From JABWCE01 sp964617955 (GTDB lineage Bacteria; Bacteroidota; Bacteroidia; NS11-12g; UBA9320), in the NCBI GenBank assembly GCA_964617955.1, contig CAZTXB010000006.1:1-64000 (forward strand): 64,000 bases of DNA, read 5' to 3'. A program made the position numbers and the translations under genes. The notes under the pieces are model-generated. The model was not told the DNA's origin. It saw only the letters and a program-made list of their open reading frames with translations, and did not search any database. The stretch's first letter is position 1. Each line of letters opens with the position of its first letter. Of this stretch, positions 16,215 to 25,728 are shown piece by piece.

Positions 16215-17720
16215 ATGTTAAAGCAAAACCTCAGTCAGAAATTACTTCAAAAACTCTCTCCTCAACAGCTCATGTTTGTTAAGTTGTTGGAGTTGAATAC
16301 GCTCAATTTTGAACAGAGATTGGAGGAGGAAATGATTGAGAATCCAGCCTTAGAATCGGGAAAAGACGATGAGGATTCTATAATAGATTTTGAGGATAAC
16401 CCTTTCGATGAAATCCTTTCTGATCAGGAAGAGAAACCAAATTCAGAGTTTGATGACAACGAAGTGGAGGGTATCGAGAGAAGCATGGATGATGCTGATT
16501 TTACCGAATTTTTAGAAGAAGATGGGGGCGATTTCAGGCTTAATGAAGACTATAACCCTAACACTGAGGAAAAGGAATTTCCAATCGTAAGTTACCAAAC
16601 CAGTTTTCGCGATAATTTGATTGAGCAGGTATTATCTGCCATGGAGAATGAAAGGGAAGAACAAATTGCGGAACAAATTATTGGCTCATTAGATGACGAC
16701 GGTTATTTGAGAAGAGAATTGCGATCCATTGTCAACGACTTCCTGTTTCAGCACAATATACATACCGACGAGGAAGAGCTCGAAAAGGTACTTAAAATAA
16801 TTCAAAAGTTTGACCCACCAGGGGTTGGCGCCCGATCGTTGCAGGAATGTTTACTGATTCAGATTAAACGAAAAGAACAAAATGGCAAAAATCCGATAAT
16901 GGAGCTCGCCAAGCTTGTCATTACGGATTGCATGGAAGATTTTTCGAAACGCCATTTTGAAAAAATTGCCTCTAAACTCGATGTCCATGTCGAGTATCTC
17001 AAAGAAGCCATTCAATTTATCACCAAGCTCAATCCAAGACCCGCCTCAGCAGAAGATGAGGTGAAAAATGAAACCATTGTACCTGACTTTATCGTCATTG
17101 AAAGTTATGGTGAACTTGAAATTACACTCAATCAAGGCAATCAACCCGACTTAAGGGTGAGCAGGGGATTTGTGGAAACCTTGGTTGAATATGATAAAAA
17201 TTCTTTAAAAAATGGCCAAATCAAAGAGGCTGTTCAATTTGTAAAGCAAAAAATCGATGGCGCCCGTTGGTTTATTGATGCTGTAAAACAGAGGCAAAAC
17301 ACGCTTCTCAATACCATGAGGGTGATTGTAGACATCCAAAAAGATTTTTTCAAAACCGGCGATACTTACAAAATCAAGCCAATGAAATTGAAGGATGTTG
17401 CCGAAAAGCTACAAATGGATATTTCAACGGTGTCGAGAGTTGCTTCAAGCAAATATGTTCAAACCGACTATGGCATTTTTCTTCTAAAATACTTTTTTTC
17501 GGAAGGAATAACCAATGAAGAAGGGGAAGAGGTTACTACCAAAGAAGTGAAACGCATTATGGAAGCGGCCATCAATGATGAAGACAAAAACCACCCAATG
17601 AACGACGATGAATTAACTGACTTATTAAAAACCAAAGGCTATACGATGGCCAGGCGAACGGTGGCGAAATACAGAGAGCAACTCAATATTCCGGTGGCCC
17701 GTTTGAGAAAGGCCTTCTAA
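16215..17720 (+). CDS. rpoN: RNA polymerase sigma-54 factor
   Basis: 501 aa with the three sigma-54 regions: glutamine- and leucine-rich region I (LSQKLLQKLSPQQLMFVKLL), an acidic region II linker (residues about 50-125), and region III with the core-binding and helix-turn-helix parts (LKDVAEKLQMDISTVSRVAS). It ends with the RpoN box, here ARRTVAKYRE, which reads the -24 promoter element. Sigma-54 needs an AAA+ activator; the NtrC-like protein at 12506 is the nearest, but its contact loop is altered. Confidence 0.96.
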   Translation: MLKQNLSQKLLQKLSPQQLMFVKLLELNTLNFEQRLEEEMIENPALESGKDDEDSIIDFEDNPFDEILSDQEEKPNSEFDDNEVEGIERSMDDADFTEFLEEDGGDFRLNEDYNPNTEEKEFPIVSYQTSFRDNLIEQVLSAMENEREEQIAEQIIGSLDDDGYLRRELRSIVNDFLFQHNIHTDEEELEKVLKIIQKFDPPGVGARSLQECLLIQIKRKEQNGKNPIMELAKLVITDCMEDFSKRHFEKIASKLDVHVEYLKEAIQFITKLNPRPASAEDEVKNETIVPDFIVIESYGELEITLNQGNQPDLRVSRGFVETLVEYDKNSLKNGQIKEAVQFVKQKIDGARWFIDAVKQRQNTLLNTMRVIVDIQKDFFKTGDTYKIKPMKLKDVAEKLQMDISTVSRVASSKYVQTDYGIFLLKYFFSEGITNEEGEEVTTKEVKRIMEAAINDEDKNHPMNDDELTDLLKTKGYTMARRTVAKYREQLNIPVARLRKAF

Positions 17721-17832
17721 AATATCTGAATCAACTATTTTCCGGACTTCATAAATGACTTTATTTCAATTCCCTTTATCATTCCTCACATTTTTGAAAA
17801 CATTTACCCCTTTTTAACTAACTTCTATATCT

Positions 17833-17840
17833 TAGCTTTG
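17833..17840 (+). promoter_or_regulatory. Promoter -7 element of the PAP2-like gene
   Basis: TAGCTTTG, then CAGCC, then the ATG at 17846, a 5-nt gap. Confidence 0.5.
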
Positions 17841-17845
17841 CAGCC

Positions 17846-18511
17846 ATGTTTAAAACGGCCAAAATCATTTCCCTTGCAGCCCATCCTCTGTTTTTATCTT
17901 TCTACAACTTTGTTTTTTTAATTTTACTCATTGGAGCAAAAGGGCCTGTTTTAGGGTTTTTAATCACTTTATTTTTCTTTGCCGGCGTCCTCATCCCTGT
18001 ATTTTATACGTTCTTGGTCCTTTTTAAAGACAACAAGATCTTTGAATGGGAACACCTCACCAACATGGCTATTCATTCCCGTCAGAGAATTTTGGCTTAT
18101 ACGGTTATTTACAATGTCGTTTTTTTACTTTTTATCATCAATTTAGGCCCTACTTTTTTAGGCGAATACAAGGCCATGTTTGCCTCGATTATTATGGCTT
18201 TCATCTTTAGCATGGTTTTGTCGTTTGTATCCCACTTGCTAAAACTCAAGAACAGTTTACACGCGCTTTCTGCAGCCTTCTTTGCAACCTTTGCTGCCAT
18301 ATTTTTATGGCGAATTCCCGATTTGACTTCGGTTCAAAACAACTTTAGGGTTTATCTGTTGATTCTATTAACGATCAATATCATGGCATTGTTTCTCGTT
18401 TCATGGTCAAGACTAAGATTAAAAATGCACACTTCAAGGGAGGTATTGCTTGGAATATTTATTGGGATAATTAGCCCGCTTATACTTACTTTGCTCACTT
18501 ATGGAATTTGA
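17846..18511 (+). CDS. PAP2-like integral membrane protein
   Basis: 221 aa with about six hydrophobic segments. The C-terminal half holds SRLRLKMHTSREVLLG, which fits the PAP2 phosphatase motif SRx5Hx3D with Glu in place of Asp. SLHALSAAFF further upstream resembles the second motif (xSGH). The first motif (Kx6RP) is not evident, so lipid or diphosphate phosphatase activity is uncertain. It overlaps the next gene by 11 nt. Confidence 0.65.
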   Translation: MFKTAKIISLAAHPLFLSFYNFVFLILLIGAKGPVLGFLITLFFFAGVLIPVFYTFLVLFKDNKIFEWEHLTNMAIHSRQRILAYTVIYNVVFLLFIINLGPTFLGEYKAMFASIIMAFIFSMVLSFVSHLLKLKNSLHALSAAFFATFAAIFLWRIPDLTSVQNNFRVYLLILLTINIMALFLVSWSRLRLKMHTSREVLLGIFIGIISPLILTLLTYGI

Positions 18512-19283
18512 TACCTTAATCTATCAAAAACAAGGAGGCATTCTCAGAATTACGTTGAATCGCCCTGAAGTTTACAATGCCTTCAACGACGCACTGAGTT
18601 ATGAATTGCAGGACGCGTTTAAAAATGCTGCAAAAGATGAGGAAGTGCGGGTGATTGTTTTGACAGGTTCAGGCAAGGCTTTCTGCTCCGGACAAGATCT
18701 AAAAGCGATAGCCGGAATTGAAAAACGTTCTTTTATCGACTCCATTAATAAAAGGTATAACCCCATTATCAGGGCCATGCGCAACATGCCTAAGCCCATC
18801 ATTTGCAGATTAAATGGCGTAGCGGCGGGGGCAGGATGCTCACTCGCTCTGGCTTGTGACTTTATAGTGGCCGCTGAATCATCGGTTTTGGTAGAAGCCT
18901 TTGTTAACATTGGACTTGTTCTGGATTCTGGTTCTTCATTTTTTCTTCCAAGGCTGATGGGATCGACAAGGGCCTTCGAAATGGCTACCATGGCCCCTAA
19001 GATCAGTGGACGTCAGGCGTTCGACTGGGGCATCGCCAATCGTCTTGCCGCTGACAGTGAATTAGACCAGACCGTTAACGAAGTGGCCGATTATTACGTC
19101 AATGCACCTACAAAAGCCATTGGGTTAATGAAAAAAATGCTCAATCGATCGACATGGAGCGACCTGGAATCCACGCTGGAATATGAGGCCTATTGTCAGG
19201 AAATTGCAGGCTCATCCTTCGACAATAAAGAAGGCGTTCAATCCTTTATAGAAAAAAGAAAACCAAATTTCAAAGGCCAATAA
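18501..19283 (+). CDS. Enoyl-CoA hydratase/isomerase family protein, PaaG-like
   Basis: 260 aa crotonase-fold enzyme. The oxyanion-hole segments are AFCSGQDLKAIAG and NGVAAGAGCSLALACDF. GLVLDSGSSFFLPRLMG carries Asp where 1,2-epoxyphenylacetyl-CoA isomerase (PaaG) has its catalytic Asp, and lacks the Glu of true hydratases, so an isomerase role on an acyl-CoA is more likely than hydration. No other phenylacetate genes are in the window. It overlaps the PAP2-like gene by 11 nt and is followed 9 bp later by a secreted protease gene. Confidence 0.85.
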   Translation: MEFDTLIYQKQGGILRITLNRPEVYNAFNDALSYELQDAFKNAAKDEEVRVIVLTGSGKAFCSGQDLKAIAGIEKRSFIDSINKRYNPIIRAMRNMPKPIICRLNGVAAGAGCSLALACDFIVAAESSVLVEAFVNIGLVLDSGSSFFLPRLMGSTRAFEMATMAPKISGRQAFDWGIANRLAADSELDQTVNEVADYYVNAPTKAIGLMKKMLNRSTWSDLESTLEYEAYCQEIAGSSFDNKEGVQSFIEKRKPNFKGQ

Positions 19284-19292
19284 TTTTTTATT

Positions 19293-20579
19293 TTGAAAAA
19301 TATACTCCTCATTTCTCTTCTAAGCCTATGCGCTTGGGAACTTCAGGCTCAAACCCCATGCGGAACAACAGATTACGAAAACTACCTCGGCCAAAAGTTT
19401 CCGGAGTTTAATAACGCCCTGTCAAAATCAAGGGCAGAAGCTTTAAATGCTGCTCAACACCTAGGTAAAGCCGGAAATGATACGGTATACCGGATTCCTG
19501 TGGTTTTTCACGTTGTTTGGAATAAACAGGAACAAAATATTCATGACTCGCTCATCCATTCGCAACTAAAGGCTTTAAATGAGTCCTTTCGCAAGCGCAA
19601 CAATGATACTTCTACGATTCGCACCCTATTTAAGCCTTTGGCCGCTGACTCGAAAATTGAATTTTATTTGGCTGATAAAAATCCAAATGGCCAAGCTACT
19701 AATGGAATTAACAGAGTTTTTACCACACGTGCCGACTTTGGGGAAGCAAACTTCTTTGGAGAAATCGTTAAGTCTTCAGCCGATCAAGGTGTGGATCCTT
19801 GGAATACAAATTTTTACCTGAATATTTGGGTCTGTAAATTCACTTTCAACGGCACGGTGGCCATTGCCGCCTATGCCTTCCCTCCTACCAACGCCAAATT
19901 TTGGTCGGCCCAAAATTTTACGGCCAACAACCTGCAAGGCGTCGTGATTAACTATCAATATGTAGGGAAAAATAACCCCAACGATAAATCGTCGAGCACA
20001 CTCAGAGAAAAAACATTGGTGCACGAAGTAGGCCACTTCCTTGGACTTCGACATATTTGGGCGGATAAAAACAACCGATGTACTGGTGAAGACGACGGTT
20101 TGCAAGACACGCCAAACGCCGGTTCTGCTACCACAAGTTGTAATAAAACTAAAAACTCCTGTACCGACGCAAGCAACGACAGACCCGATATGATTGAAAA
20201 CTACATGGACTACAGTCCGTATCCATGTACAGTAATGTTCACGGCAGAACAGATTAATTTAATGCGTTTTAATTTATTAAAACTCAGAACTTCACTCCCT
20301 AAATTAGCAATCACTTTTGCCGAGCCCCCTACCCCGGAAAAGTTCAACGTATCCCCAAACCCTATGCACTCCGAGCTTCAAATTGAATTTGTTGAAAAGG
20401 GAAACTACCAGTTAAAAGTAACGGATATGCTTGGACAAACCGTCATAGACACGGAAATTGAAATTGGAGAAAATCACCGCTATAAAAGTTCCTTAAATGT
20501 GGCAGCTGGATTCTACTATCTGCATATTACACAGAAGCAAGGAGATTTTAGCTACAAGAAAAAAATCATTATCCAATAA
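19293..20579 (+). CDS. Secreted pappalysin-like metalloprotease with type IX sorting tail
   Basis: 428 aa starting with TTG. A signal peptide (MKNILLISLLSLCAWELQAQ) leads into the catalytic domain, whose zinc motif is HEVGHFLGLRH (about residues 243-253) with the Met-turn NYMDYS, the M43 pappalysin arrangement. Cysteine pairs surround it. The last 80 or so residues (FNVSPNPMHSELQIEF to YKKKIIIQ) form a T9SS type A sorting domain, so the enzyme should be exported and released or anchored by the type IX system. The substrate is unknown. Confidence 0.92.
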   Translation: MKNILLISLLSLCAWELQAQTPCGTTDYENYLGQKFPEFNNALSKSRAEALNAAQHLGKAGNDTVYRIPVVFHVVWNKQEQNIHDSLIHSQLKALNESFRKRNNDTSTIRTLFKPLAADSKIEFYLADKNPNGQATNGINRVFTTRADFGEANFFGEIVKSSADQGVDPWNTNFYLNIWVCKFTFNGTVAIAAYAFPPTNAKFWSAQNFTANNLQGVVINYQYVGKNNPNDKSSSTLREKTLVHEVGHFLGLRHIWADKNNRCTGEDDGLQDTPNAGSATTSCNKTKNSCTDASNDRPDMIENYMDYSPYPCTVMFTAEQINLMRFNLLKLRTSLPKLAITFAEPPTPEKFNVSPNPMHSELQIEFVEKGNYQLKVTDMLGQTVIDTEIEIGENHRYKSSLNVAAGFYYLHITQKQGDFSYKKKIIIQ

Positions 20580-20782
20580 GCCTACTTTATTATTCACCTT
20601 TCAAAAAGGGAAGTGTTCAAGAATTTATACAGAGTATCGAATACGCTATTTTGTTGATTTTAAGCCTCTAATACAACTTTTCTAGGAATATTTCATTGAC
20701 TTCGGTTCTTATCATGAGATTTGCCTAACCAATTCACAGGTTTTATGAATGAGCCTTAGCCGGGCTGCAACATCGAATTCCA

Positions 20783-20790
20783 TAGCTTTG
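20783..20790 (+). promoter_or_regulatory. Promoter -7 element of the PorP-like gene
   Basis: TAGCTTTG, 53 nt before ATG 20844. Confidence 0.45.
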
Positions 20791-20843
20791 ATTTTTTAAA
20801 AATACACCCTCCTGTTTTTAAATTATTAAAAATGCTACAGCAT

Positions 20844-22781
20844 ATGAAATTTATAAAATTAGCTTGCTTGCTTTGGGCCATTTCCTTCAGTTCAGAAATT
20901 TTGGCTCAACAACTTCCGGTTATCAGCTCTTTCTACAACAACCCATTTATAGCCAACCCTGCTATGGCAGGCTCCAAAGGCAGTAATCTCAACCTATTGA
21001 GCCGCAGCCCTTGGAATGGGAAACAAAATAATCCTGAAACTTTTTTAGGGACTTTTGACGGGATGTTAAACAATGGGGTCAGCGGTTTCGGACTGACCGT
21101 ATTTAATGAAAAAATCAGCACCGTCGGCAAAACAGGGATTTTTGGAACCTATAGCTACAAGTTGCCTCTTCCCAGCAATGGTTCCCTATCCATAGGCTCT
21201 TCATTAGGATTTGAGCAGAACAATGTTCTTTACGACAGGGTAAAAGAAACAAGCCCTGAAGAGCTTGCCATCCTTGGCAATGTGGGCTCTAAAAACTCCA
21301 TTGATGCCAATATCGGCCTGGCCTACATTAAAAATAAATTGTATGTAGGCCTGGCTACCTACCAGTTATTCAATAACAACACCATTGTGGTAAGGGAAAA
21401 TTTTACAGATAAATACACTTATCACTTTAACAAGCAAGTTATTTCCACTGCCTCTTATCGTTTCGACCTGATGCCAGGAGTACTTTCTCTTACCCCGGTA
21501 TTCCAGAGCAAGCTGGCTAAAAATATTAAACCACAAAACGCTCTACTGGTTACTGCTAACTTTAAAAATAAGTTTTGGACCGGGGCAGGTTATCGTCAAA
21601 ACTATGGAGTGGATGTACTGGCCGGTATAATGATAGGAAAATGGATAAGTCTGAATTACTCGTATGGTTTAAGTACCGGTAATACCTTAGACAATAATCC
21701 TACGGCACATGAAATCATGTTTGGATTAAAATTACCACCTTCTAAATCAAAACGCGATACCGATAAGGACGGCATACCTGATATTTACGACCGCGAAATC
21801 AATACCCCTGAGGGTTGCAAAGTGAATAAGATTGGCGTTGCCGCCGATGAAGATAGGGATGGCATAGCCGATTGTATCGACAAACAGGCTGAAACCCAAA
21901 CAGGCGCACCTGTAAATGCTGATGGAGTTGCCTTGGACAACGACTTCGACGGGGTCATTGATTTTTTTGACAGAGAGCCCAACAGCGTTCCCAATTGTCT
22001 TGTCGATGCTTTGGGAATAGCTCTGGACGGGGATAAAGATTTTGTCCCTGATTGTTTGGATAAAGAACCCAACAGCCATTGGGCCGCTAAGGTAGACGCT
22101 GATGGAGTAGCGATTGATACCGACAAAGACCATATACCGGATGTACTCGATTTAGAAATCGAAACCCCACATTGGAAACATATTTCAGGCAAACCCGGAA
22201 CCAATGCTTCAAATTGTATAGTCGATGCCAATGGGATCACTAAAGACAGTGACGCTGACGGCGTGCCGGACTGCGTAGATGCCGAATTGCTCTCACCCAC
22301 CGGCTCCAAGGTAGATGTCAATGGAGTAAGTATAAGCAAACAAGCGGAAGTGATTCCTGAAAAAAGCAAAGACAGCGATGGAGATGGCATAGCGGACGAA
22401 TTAGATCTTGAGCCCAACACAGCGCTGGGAAGCAGTGTTGACCAATGGGGCAGAAGTCCTCAGGTAAACGCCGACCCCGCAAGCATTCATCGCATAGAGA
22501 TTGACCAAATAGAAGACAACTCAAGTGAGTGGGATTATTATGTAATTATTGGGGTATTCAGATATTATAACAATTTAAAAAATTATCAAAAATACCTGCT
22601 TAAAACATACGATGAACCGACCCAGGTTCTCGTGACCCAACAAAACTATTACTACGCGTGGACAAGGCAGATAACAACCAAAGCCGAGGCTGAGCGCGAG
22701 GTAAACCGACTTTCGCAAGCCAAGCTTAAGGATTACATTGTAGGTAATCCCTGGATGTGGAGAGAACCAAAACAAAAATAG
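20844..22781 (+). CDS. PorP/SprF-type protein with thrombospondin type 3 repeats and SPOR-like tail
   Basis: 645 aa from ATG 20844 (signal peptide FIKLACLLWAISFSSEILAQ); an ATG four codons upstream is possible. Residues about 22-295 are a PorP/SprF domain (FYNNPFIANPAMAGSKG start, repeated strands), a type IX-linked outer-membrane barrel. Next come seven calcium-binding TSP3-like units of the DxDxDGxxD type (for example DTDKDGIPDIYD, DSDGDGIADELD). The last 80 residues (WDYYVIIGVFRYYNNLKNYQ onward) look like a SPOR peptidoglycan-binding domain. The order suggests a barrel tied to the cell wall by a rigid calcium-stiffened stalk. A LytTR regulator gene follows 18 bp downstream. Confidence 0.88.
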   Translation: MKFIKLACLLWAISFSSEILAQQLPVISSFYNNPFIANPAMAGSKGSNLNLLSRSPWNGKQNNPETFLGTFDGMLNNGVSGFGLTVFNEKISTVGKTGIFGTYSYKLPLPSNGSLSIGSSLGFEQNNVLYDRVKETSPEELAILGNVGSKNSIDANIGLAYIKNKLYVGLATYQLFNNNTIVVRENFTDKYTYHFNKQVISTASYRFDLMPGVLSLTPVFQSKLAKNIKPQNALLVTANFKNKFWTGAGYRQNYGVDVLAGIMIGKWISLNYSYGLSTGNTLDNNPTAHEIMFGLKLPPSKSKRDTDKDGIPDIYDREINTPEGCKVNKIGVAADEDRDGIADCIDKQAETQTGAPVNADGVALDNDFDGVIDFFDREPNSVPNCLVDALGIALDGDKDFVPDCLDKEPNSHWAAKVDADGVAIDTDKDHIPDVLDLEIETPHWKHISGKPGTNASNCIVDANGITKDSDADGVPDCVDAELLSPTGSKVDVNGVSISKQAEVIPEKSKDSDGDGIADELDLEPNTALGSSVDQWGRSPQVNADPASIHRIEIDQIEDNSSEWDYYVIIGVFRYYNNLKNYQKYLLKTYDEPTQVLVTQQNYYYAWTRQITTKAEAEREVNRLSQAKLKDYIVGNPWMWREPKQK

Positions 22782-22799
22782 ATTTAATGATACTCCCAA

Positions 22800-23600
22800 T
22801 TGCCCATTAGCTCTAAACGCCCTAAGACCTCTGTTGCCATTGTTGACGATAGCGCGTTTAGCGTAGAATTAATTCAGCATCAACTTTCGCAATTTCAAGA
22901 TCAACTTCAAATAGACCTTATTTGCACCCAGGCCGATGAGGCTGCACTTAAATTGTCAAAATCAAATGTAGATCTGGTTTTCCTGGATATTGAAATGCCC
23001 ATTCTCAATGGCTTTCAAATTTTAGAAAAAATTGGTGAGTATAGATTCAAAGTGGTTTTTACTACCTCTAACCCGAACTACGCCATTCAAGCTTTTAAAA
23101 TAAATGCTTTCAATTATCTGCTAAAACCTATTGAAACCGAAGAATTAAGAAAGGTCATTCAACTTTTCAGGGAGCGCCATCTTACCAATCACAACGCTGA
23201 TCGCGAAGCTGAAATAGATCCAAAGACTTATGCAGGTGTGAACCATTCCATTTTAAAGGCTGTTGACAACCTGCAGATCGAAACCCATGGAAAAACATAC
23301 TTTCTCAGTATTTCAAAAATTAATTTTATTGAAGCCGACAGGGCCTATTCAAAAATAAGCTATGAGGGTAAATTGATTTTAGTTTCAAAAAGCTCTAATC
23401 AATTTGAGGAGATTTTAGCGGCCTCGCATTTTTTTAGAATTCACCGTTCTTTCATCATAAATCCTGCTGCGGTTAAAGAAATTGTGAAATCAGAAAATTC
23501 AAGTCTTTCGGTAGTTATGAATGGGGGGCAAACCTTACCGGTTGCCAGAAAAATAAAAGATACTTTTCTGAAAAAAATGCACTCCCTTAATTTTCATTAA
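22800..23600 (+). CDS. LytTR-family response regulator
   Basis: 266 aa from TTG 22800. A CheY-like receiver (phosphoacceptor Asp in VDLVFLDIEMP, lysine in LLKPIE) is followed by a LytTR DNA-binding domain (INFIEADRAYSKISYEGK, then FFRIHRSFIINPAAV). No histidine kinase is next to it. It follows the PorP-TSP3-SPOR gene after 18 bp, so it is likely co-transcribed and may control envelope genes. It overlaps rluD, on the opposite strand, by 4 nt. Confidence 0.88.
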   Translation: MPISSKRPKTSVAIVDDSAFSVELIQHQLSQFQDQLQIDLICTQADEAALKLSKSNVDLVFLDIEMPILNGFQILEKIGEYRFKVVFTTSNPNYAIQAFKINAFNYLLKPIETEELRKVIQLFRERHLTNHNADREAEIDPKTYAGVNHSILKAVDNLQIETHGKTYFLSISKINFIEADRAYSKISYEGKLILVSKSSNQFEEILAASHFFRIHRSFIINPAAVKEIVKSENSSLSVVMNGGQTLPVARKIKDTFLKKMHSLNFH

Positions 23601-24649
23601 TCCTTGTATCCCATATCAAAGGTTTCATTCAGTTTTTTCCATTTTTCCAGCACCTGTCTGAAATCGTCAGGCAACTCTGACTCAAAATACATGCGTTCGC
23701 CGGTGCTTGGGTGATCAAAACCCAAGGTCTTGGCGTGTAAAGCTTGACGTGGCAGCAAGGCAAAACAATTCTCAACAAATTGCTTGTATTTGCTAAACAC
23801 AACCCCCTTCAATATTTTATTGCCCCCGTAATGGGTATCGTTAAAAAGGGTATGTCCGATATGTTTCATATGCACCCTAATTTGATGGGTGCGTCCGGTT
23901 TCCAGCTTGCATTGAATGTGCGAAACAAAACTCAGGTTTTGCAATACCTTGTAATGGGTTACCGCATGTTTTCCGATTTCAGAATCGCTGAATACTCTGA
24001 ATACCTTTCGGTCGCGCTCACTTCTGGCAATATTGCCGGTGATGGTTCCCGATGCTTCAGTCAAGGTTCCCCAAACAATGGCTTCATATAACCGATCGAT
24101 GGTATGCTCCTTAAATTGAATGGCTAATTTGTTCATGGCTATTTCATTTTTAGCCACTATGAGCAAGCCGGAAGTGTCCTTGTCGATGCGATGAACCAAC
24201 CATGGTCGGATGCTCCCTTCTTTGGCCTTTTCCTGAAAATGCCAGGCCAGGGCATTCACCAAGGTTCCTGTGTAATTCCCATATCCCGGATGTGCCACCA
24301 TGCCCGGTTTTTTATTAATGATGGCCAAATCATCGTCTTCATAAACAATGTCTAATGGTATGTCTTCAGGGAGAATTTCAACATCGCGCGGGGGATCGTA
24401 AGCAATGATCACAATCACATCTCCCGGTTTTACCTTATAACTCGATTTGGTGGGTTTGGTGTTAACCAAAACTTTTACCGAATCAATGGCGTCCTGCAAC
24501 TTAACCCTGGTTACATTTTCAATTCTATCCATCAGGTACTTGTCAATGCGCATAAGTTCCTGACCTTTGTCTACAACAAAGCGATGCAATTCAAAAGATT
24601 CAGGTATTCCTGACTCTTCAAAATCAAGATCTTCAGTAGAATATGTCAT
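23597..24649 (-). CDS. rluD: RluA/RluD-family RNA pseudouridine synthase
   Basis: 350 aa. An N-terminal S4 RNA-binding domain (RIDKYLMDRIENVTRVKLQD, about residues 33-95) precedes the catalytic domain with the signature HRIDKDTSGLLIVAK, which holds the catalytic Asp. RluD makes pseudouridines in helix 69 of 23S rRNA; other RluA members act on different sites, so the exact target is inferred. Confidence 0.92.
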   Translation of the reverse strand: MTYSTEDLDFEESGIPESFELHRFVVDKGQELMRIDKYLMDRIENVTRVKLQDAIDSVKVLVNTKPTKSSYKVKPGDVIVIIAYDPPRDVEILPEDIPLDIVYEDDDLAIINKKPGMVAHPGYGNYTGTLVNALAWHFQEKAKEGSIRPWLVHRIDKDTSGLLIVAKNEIAMNKLAIQFKEHTIDRLYEAIVWGTLTEASGTITGNIARSERDRKVFRVFSDSEIGKHAVTHYKVLQNLSFVSHIQCKLETGRTHQIRVHMKHIGHTLFNDTHYGGNKILKGVVFSKYKQFVENCFALLPRQALHAKTLGFDHPSTGERMYFESELPDDFRQVLEKWKKLNETFDMGYKD

Positions 24650-24708
24650 TGAAAATTTAAAAGGTTAATTTGTAGTATTTTCGCAGACAAAATTACTCTT
24701 AAACATCC

Positions 24709-25728
24709 ATGATTACGCATGAATCTTCATTAAATGAATTTACTTCGCAAATAAAATTTGTTTTAAATTCTTATGAATCTCACAACTTAAAAGCCTCTCA
24801 ATTTTCAAATATCATTCTGGGTGGAATGGGCGGTAGCGGAATAGGTGGCCATATTGCAAAAGCCTGGTTCTATGACAAAATCAGCCTTCCGCTGGAAACT
24901 GTAGCCGATTACCACCTCCCGGCCTTCGCCAGTAAAAATACCCTCGTCATATTAAACTCCTACTCAGGAAATACCGAAGAAACTTTGAGCTTGTTTGATG
25001 AAGCGGTTCAGAAAGGGTGTACCTTGGTTTGCATCAGCTCAGGGGGACAATTATCGGAATTGTGCAAAGAGCATACTATTAAGTGCTACGCTCTGGAAGA
25101 GGGCTTTCAGCCGCGGATGACCATAGGCTATGGCTTGTCGTTTTTGTTCCTGATTTTGGGAGAGTTGAATGGCCTTGATACCAAAAAAGATTTAGAAGAC
25201 GTTGTTGAACAATTTGAAGAACTGCATGATTATCAAGTGGATTCGGCCCAAAGCATTTTCCAGTTTTTTAAAAACAGTATTAAAAATAAGTTTGTTTTGG
25301 TTGCCGACAGAGGATTTGCACCCATTGCTACCCGCTTTTGCCAACAACTCAACGAAAATTCAAAATTGGAAGGGTTTTTAAATGTTTTGCCCGAAGCAAA
25401 CCACAACACCATTGAGTCCTATTATGGAAAGCTTCAAACCAATTTTATTTTTTTATACTCTGATGAAAATCCGAGAGTTCACGCACGCTTTGACTTTTTA
25501 ACCTCTCATTTAGAACTTGAAAACAACAAGGTTCTCAATATGCTGGTTCCCGAATATTCACTCTTCAGTACCTTTGACATTATTTATCGCCTCGATTGGG
25601 TTTCTCTGTTTCTTGCTGATGAATTGGGCAATAACACCATGAAAATTAAAAATATTATGGAATTGAAGGAATATCTGGAGAATTTAGAAATTATGGAAGA
25701 TGCTGGTGATGAAGATGAAACTGAATAA
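24709..25728 (+). CDS. Bifunctional phosphoglucose/phosphomannose isomerase family protein
   Basis: 339 aa with two SIS-type sugar-phosphate-binding subdomains. The first is marked by GGMGGSGIGGHIAKAW and LNSYSGNTEETLS; the second contains the catalytic-type segment PEANHNTIES. Archaeal and some bacterial members convert both glucose-6-P and mannose-6-P to fructose-6-P. It is followed by a PHP phosphatase gene with a one-base TAATG overlap, so the two are coupled. Confidence 0.85.
   Translation: MITHESSLNEFTSQIKFVLNSYESHNLKASQFSNIILGGMGGSGIGGHIAKAWFYDKISLPLETVADYHLPAFASKNTLVILNSYSGNTEETLSLFDEAVQKGCTLVCISSGGQLSELCKEHTIKCYALEEGFQPRMTIGYGLSFLFLILGELNGLDTKKDLEDVVEQFEELHDYQVDSAQSIFQFFKNSIKNKFVLVADRGFAPIATRFCQQLNENSKLEGFLNVLPEANHNTIESYYGKLQTNFIFLYSDENPRVHARFDFLTSHLELENNKVLNMLVPEYSLFSTFDIIYRLDWVSLFLADELGNNTMKIKNIMELKEYLENLEIMEDAGDEDETE

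Noticed and set aside
21785..22420. 211-codon open frame on the minus strand, rich in Ser and Leu
   Set aside because: It is antisense to the repeated TSP3 units. The regular DxDxDG codons keep the opposite strand open; the product is low complexity and has no start context.
21748..22430. Tandem DNA repeat or CRISPR-like periodicity
   Set aside because: The periodicity reflects the protein-level TSP3 units; spacing and sequence vary and there are no identical direct repeats with spacers.
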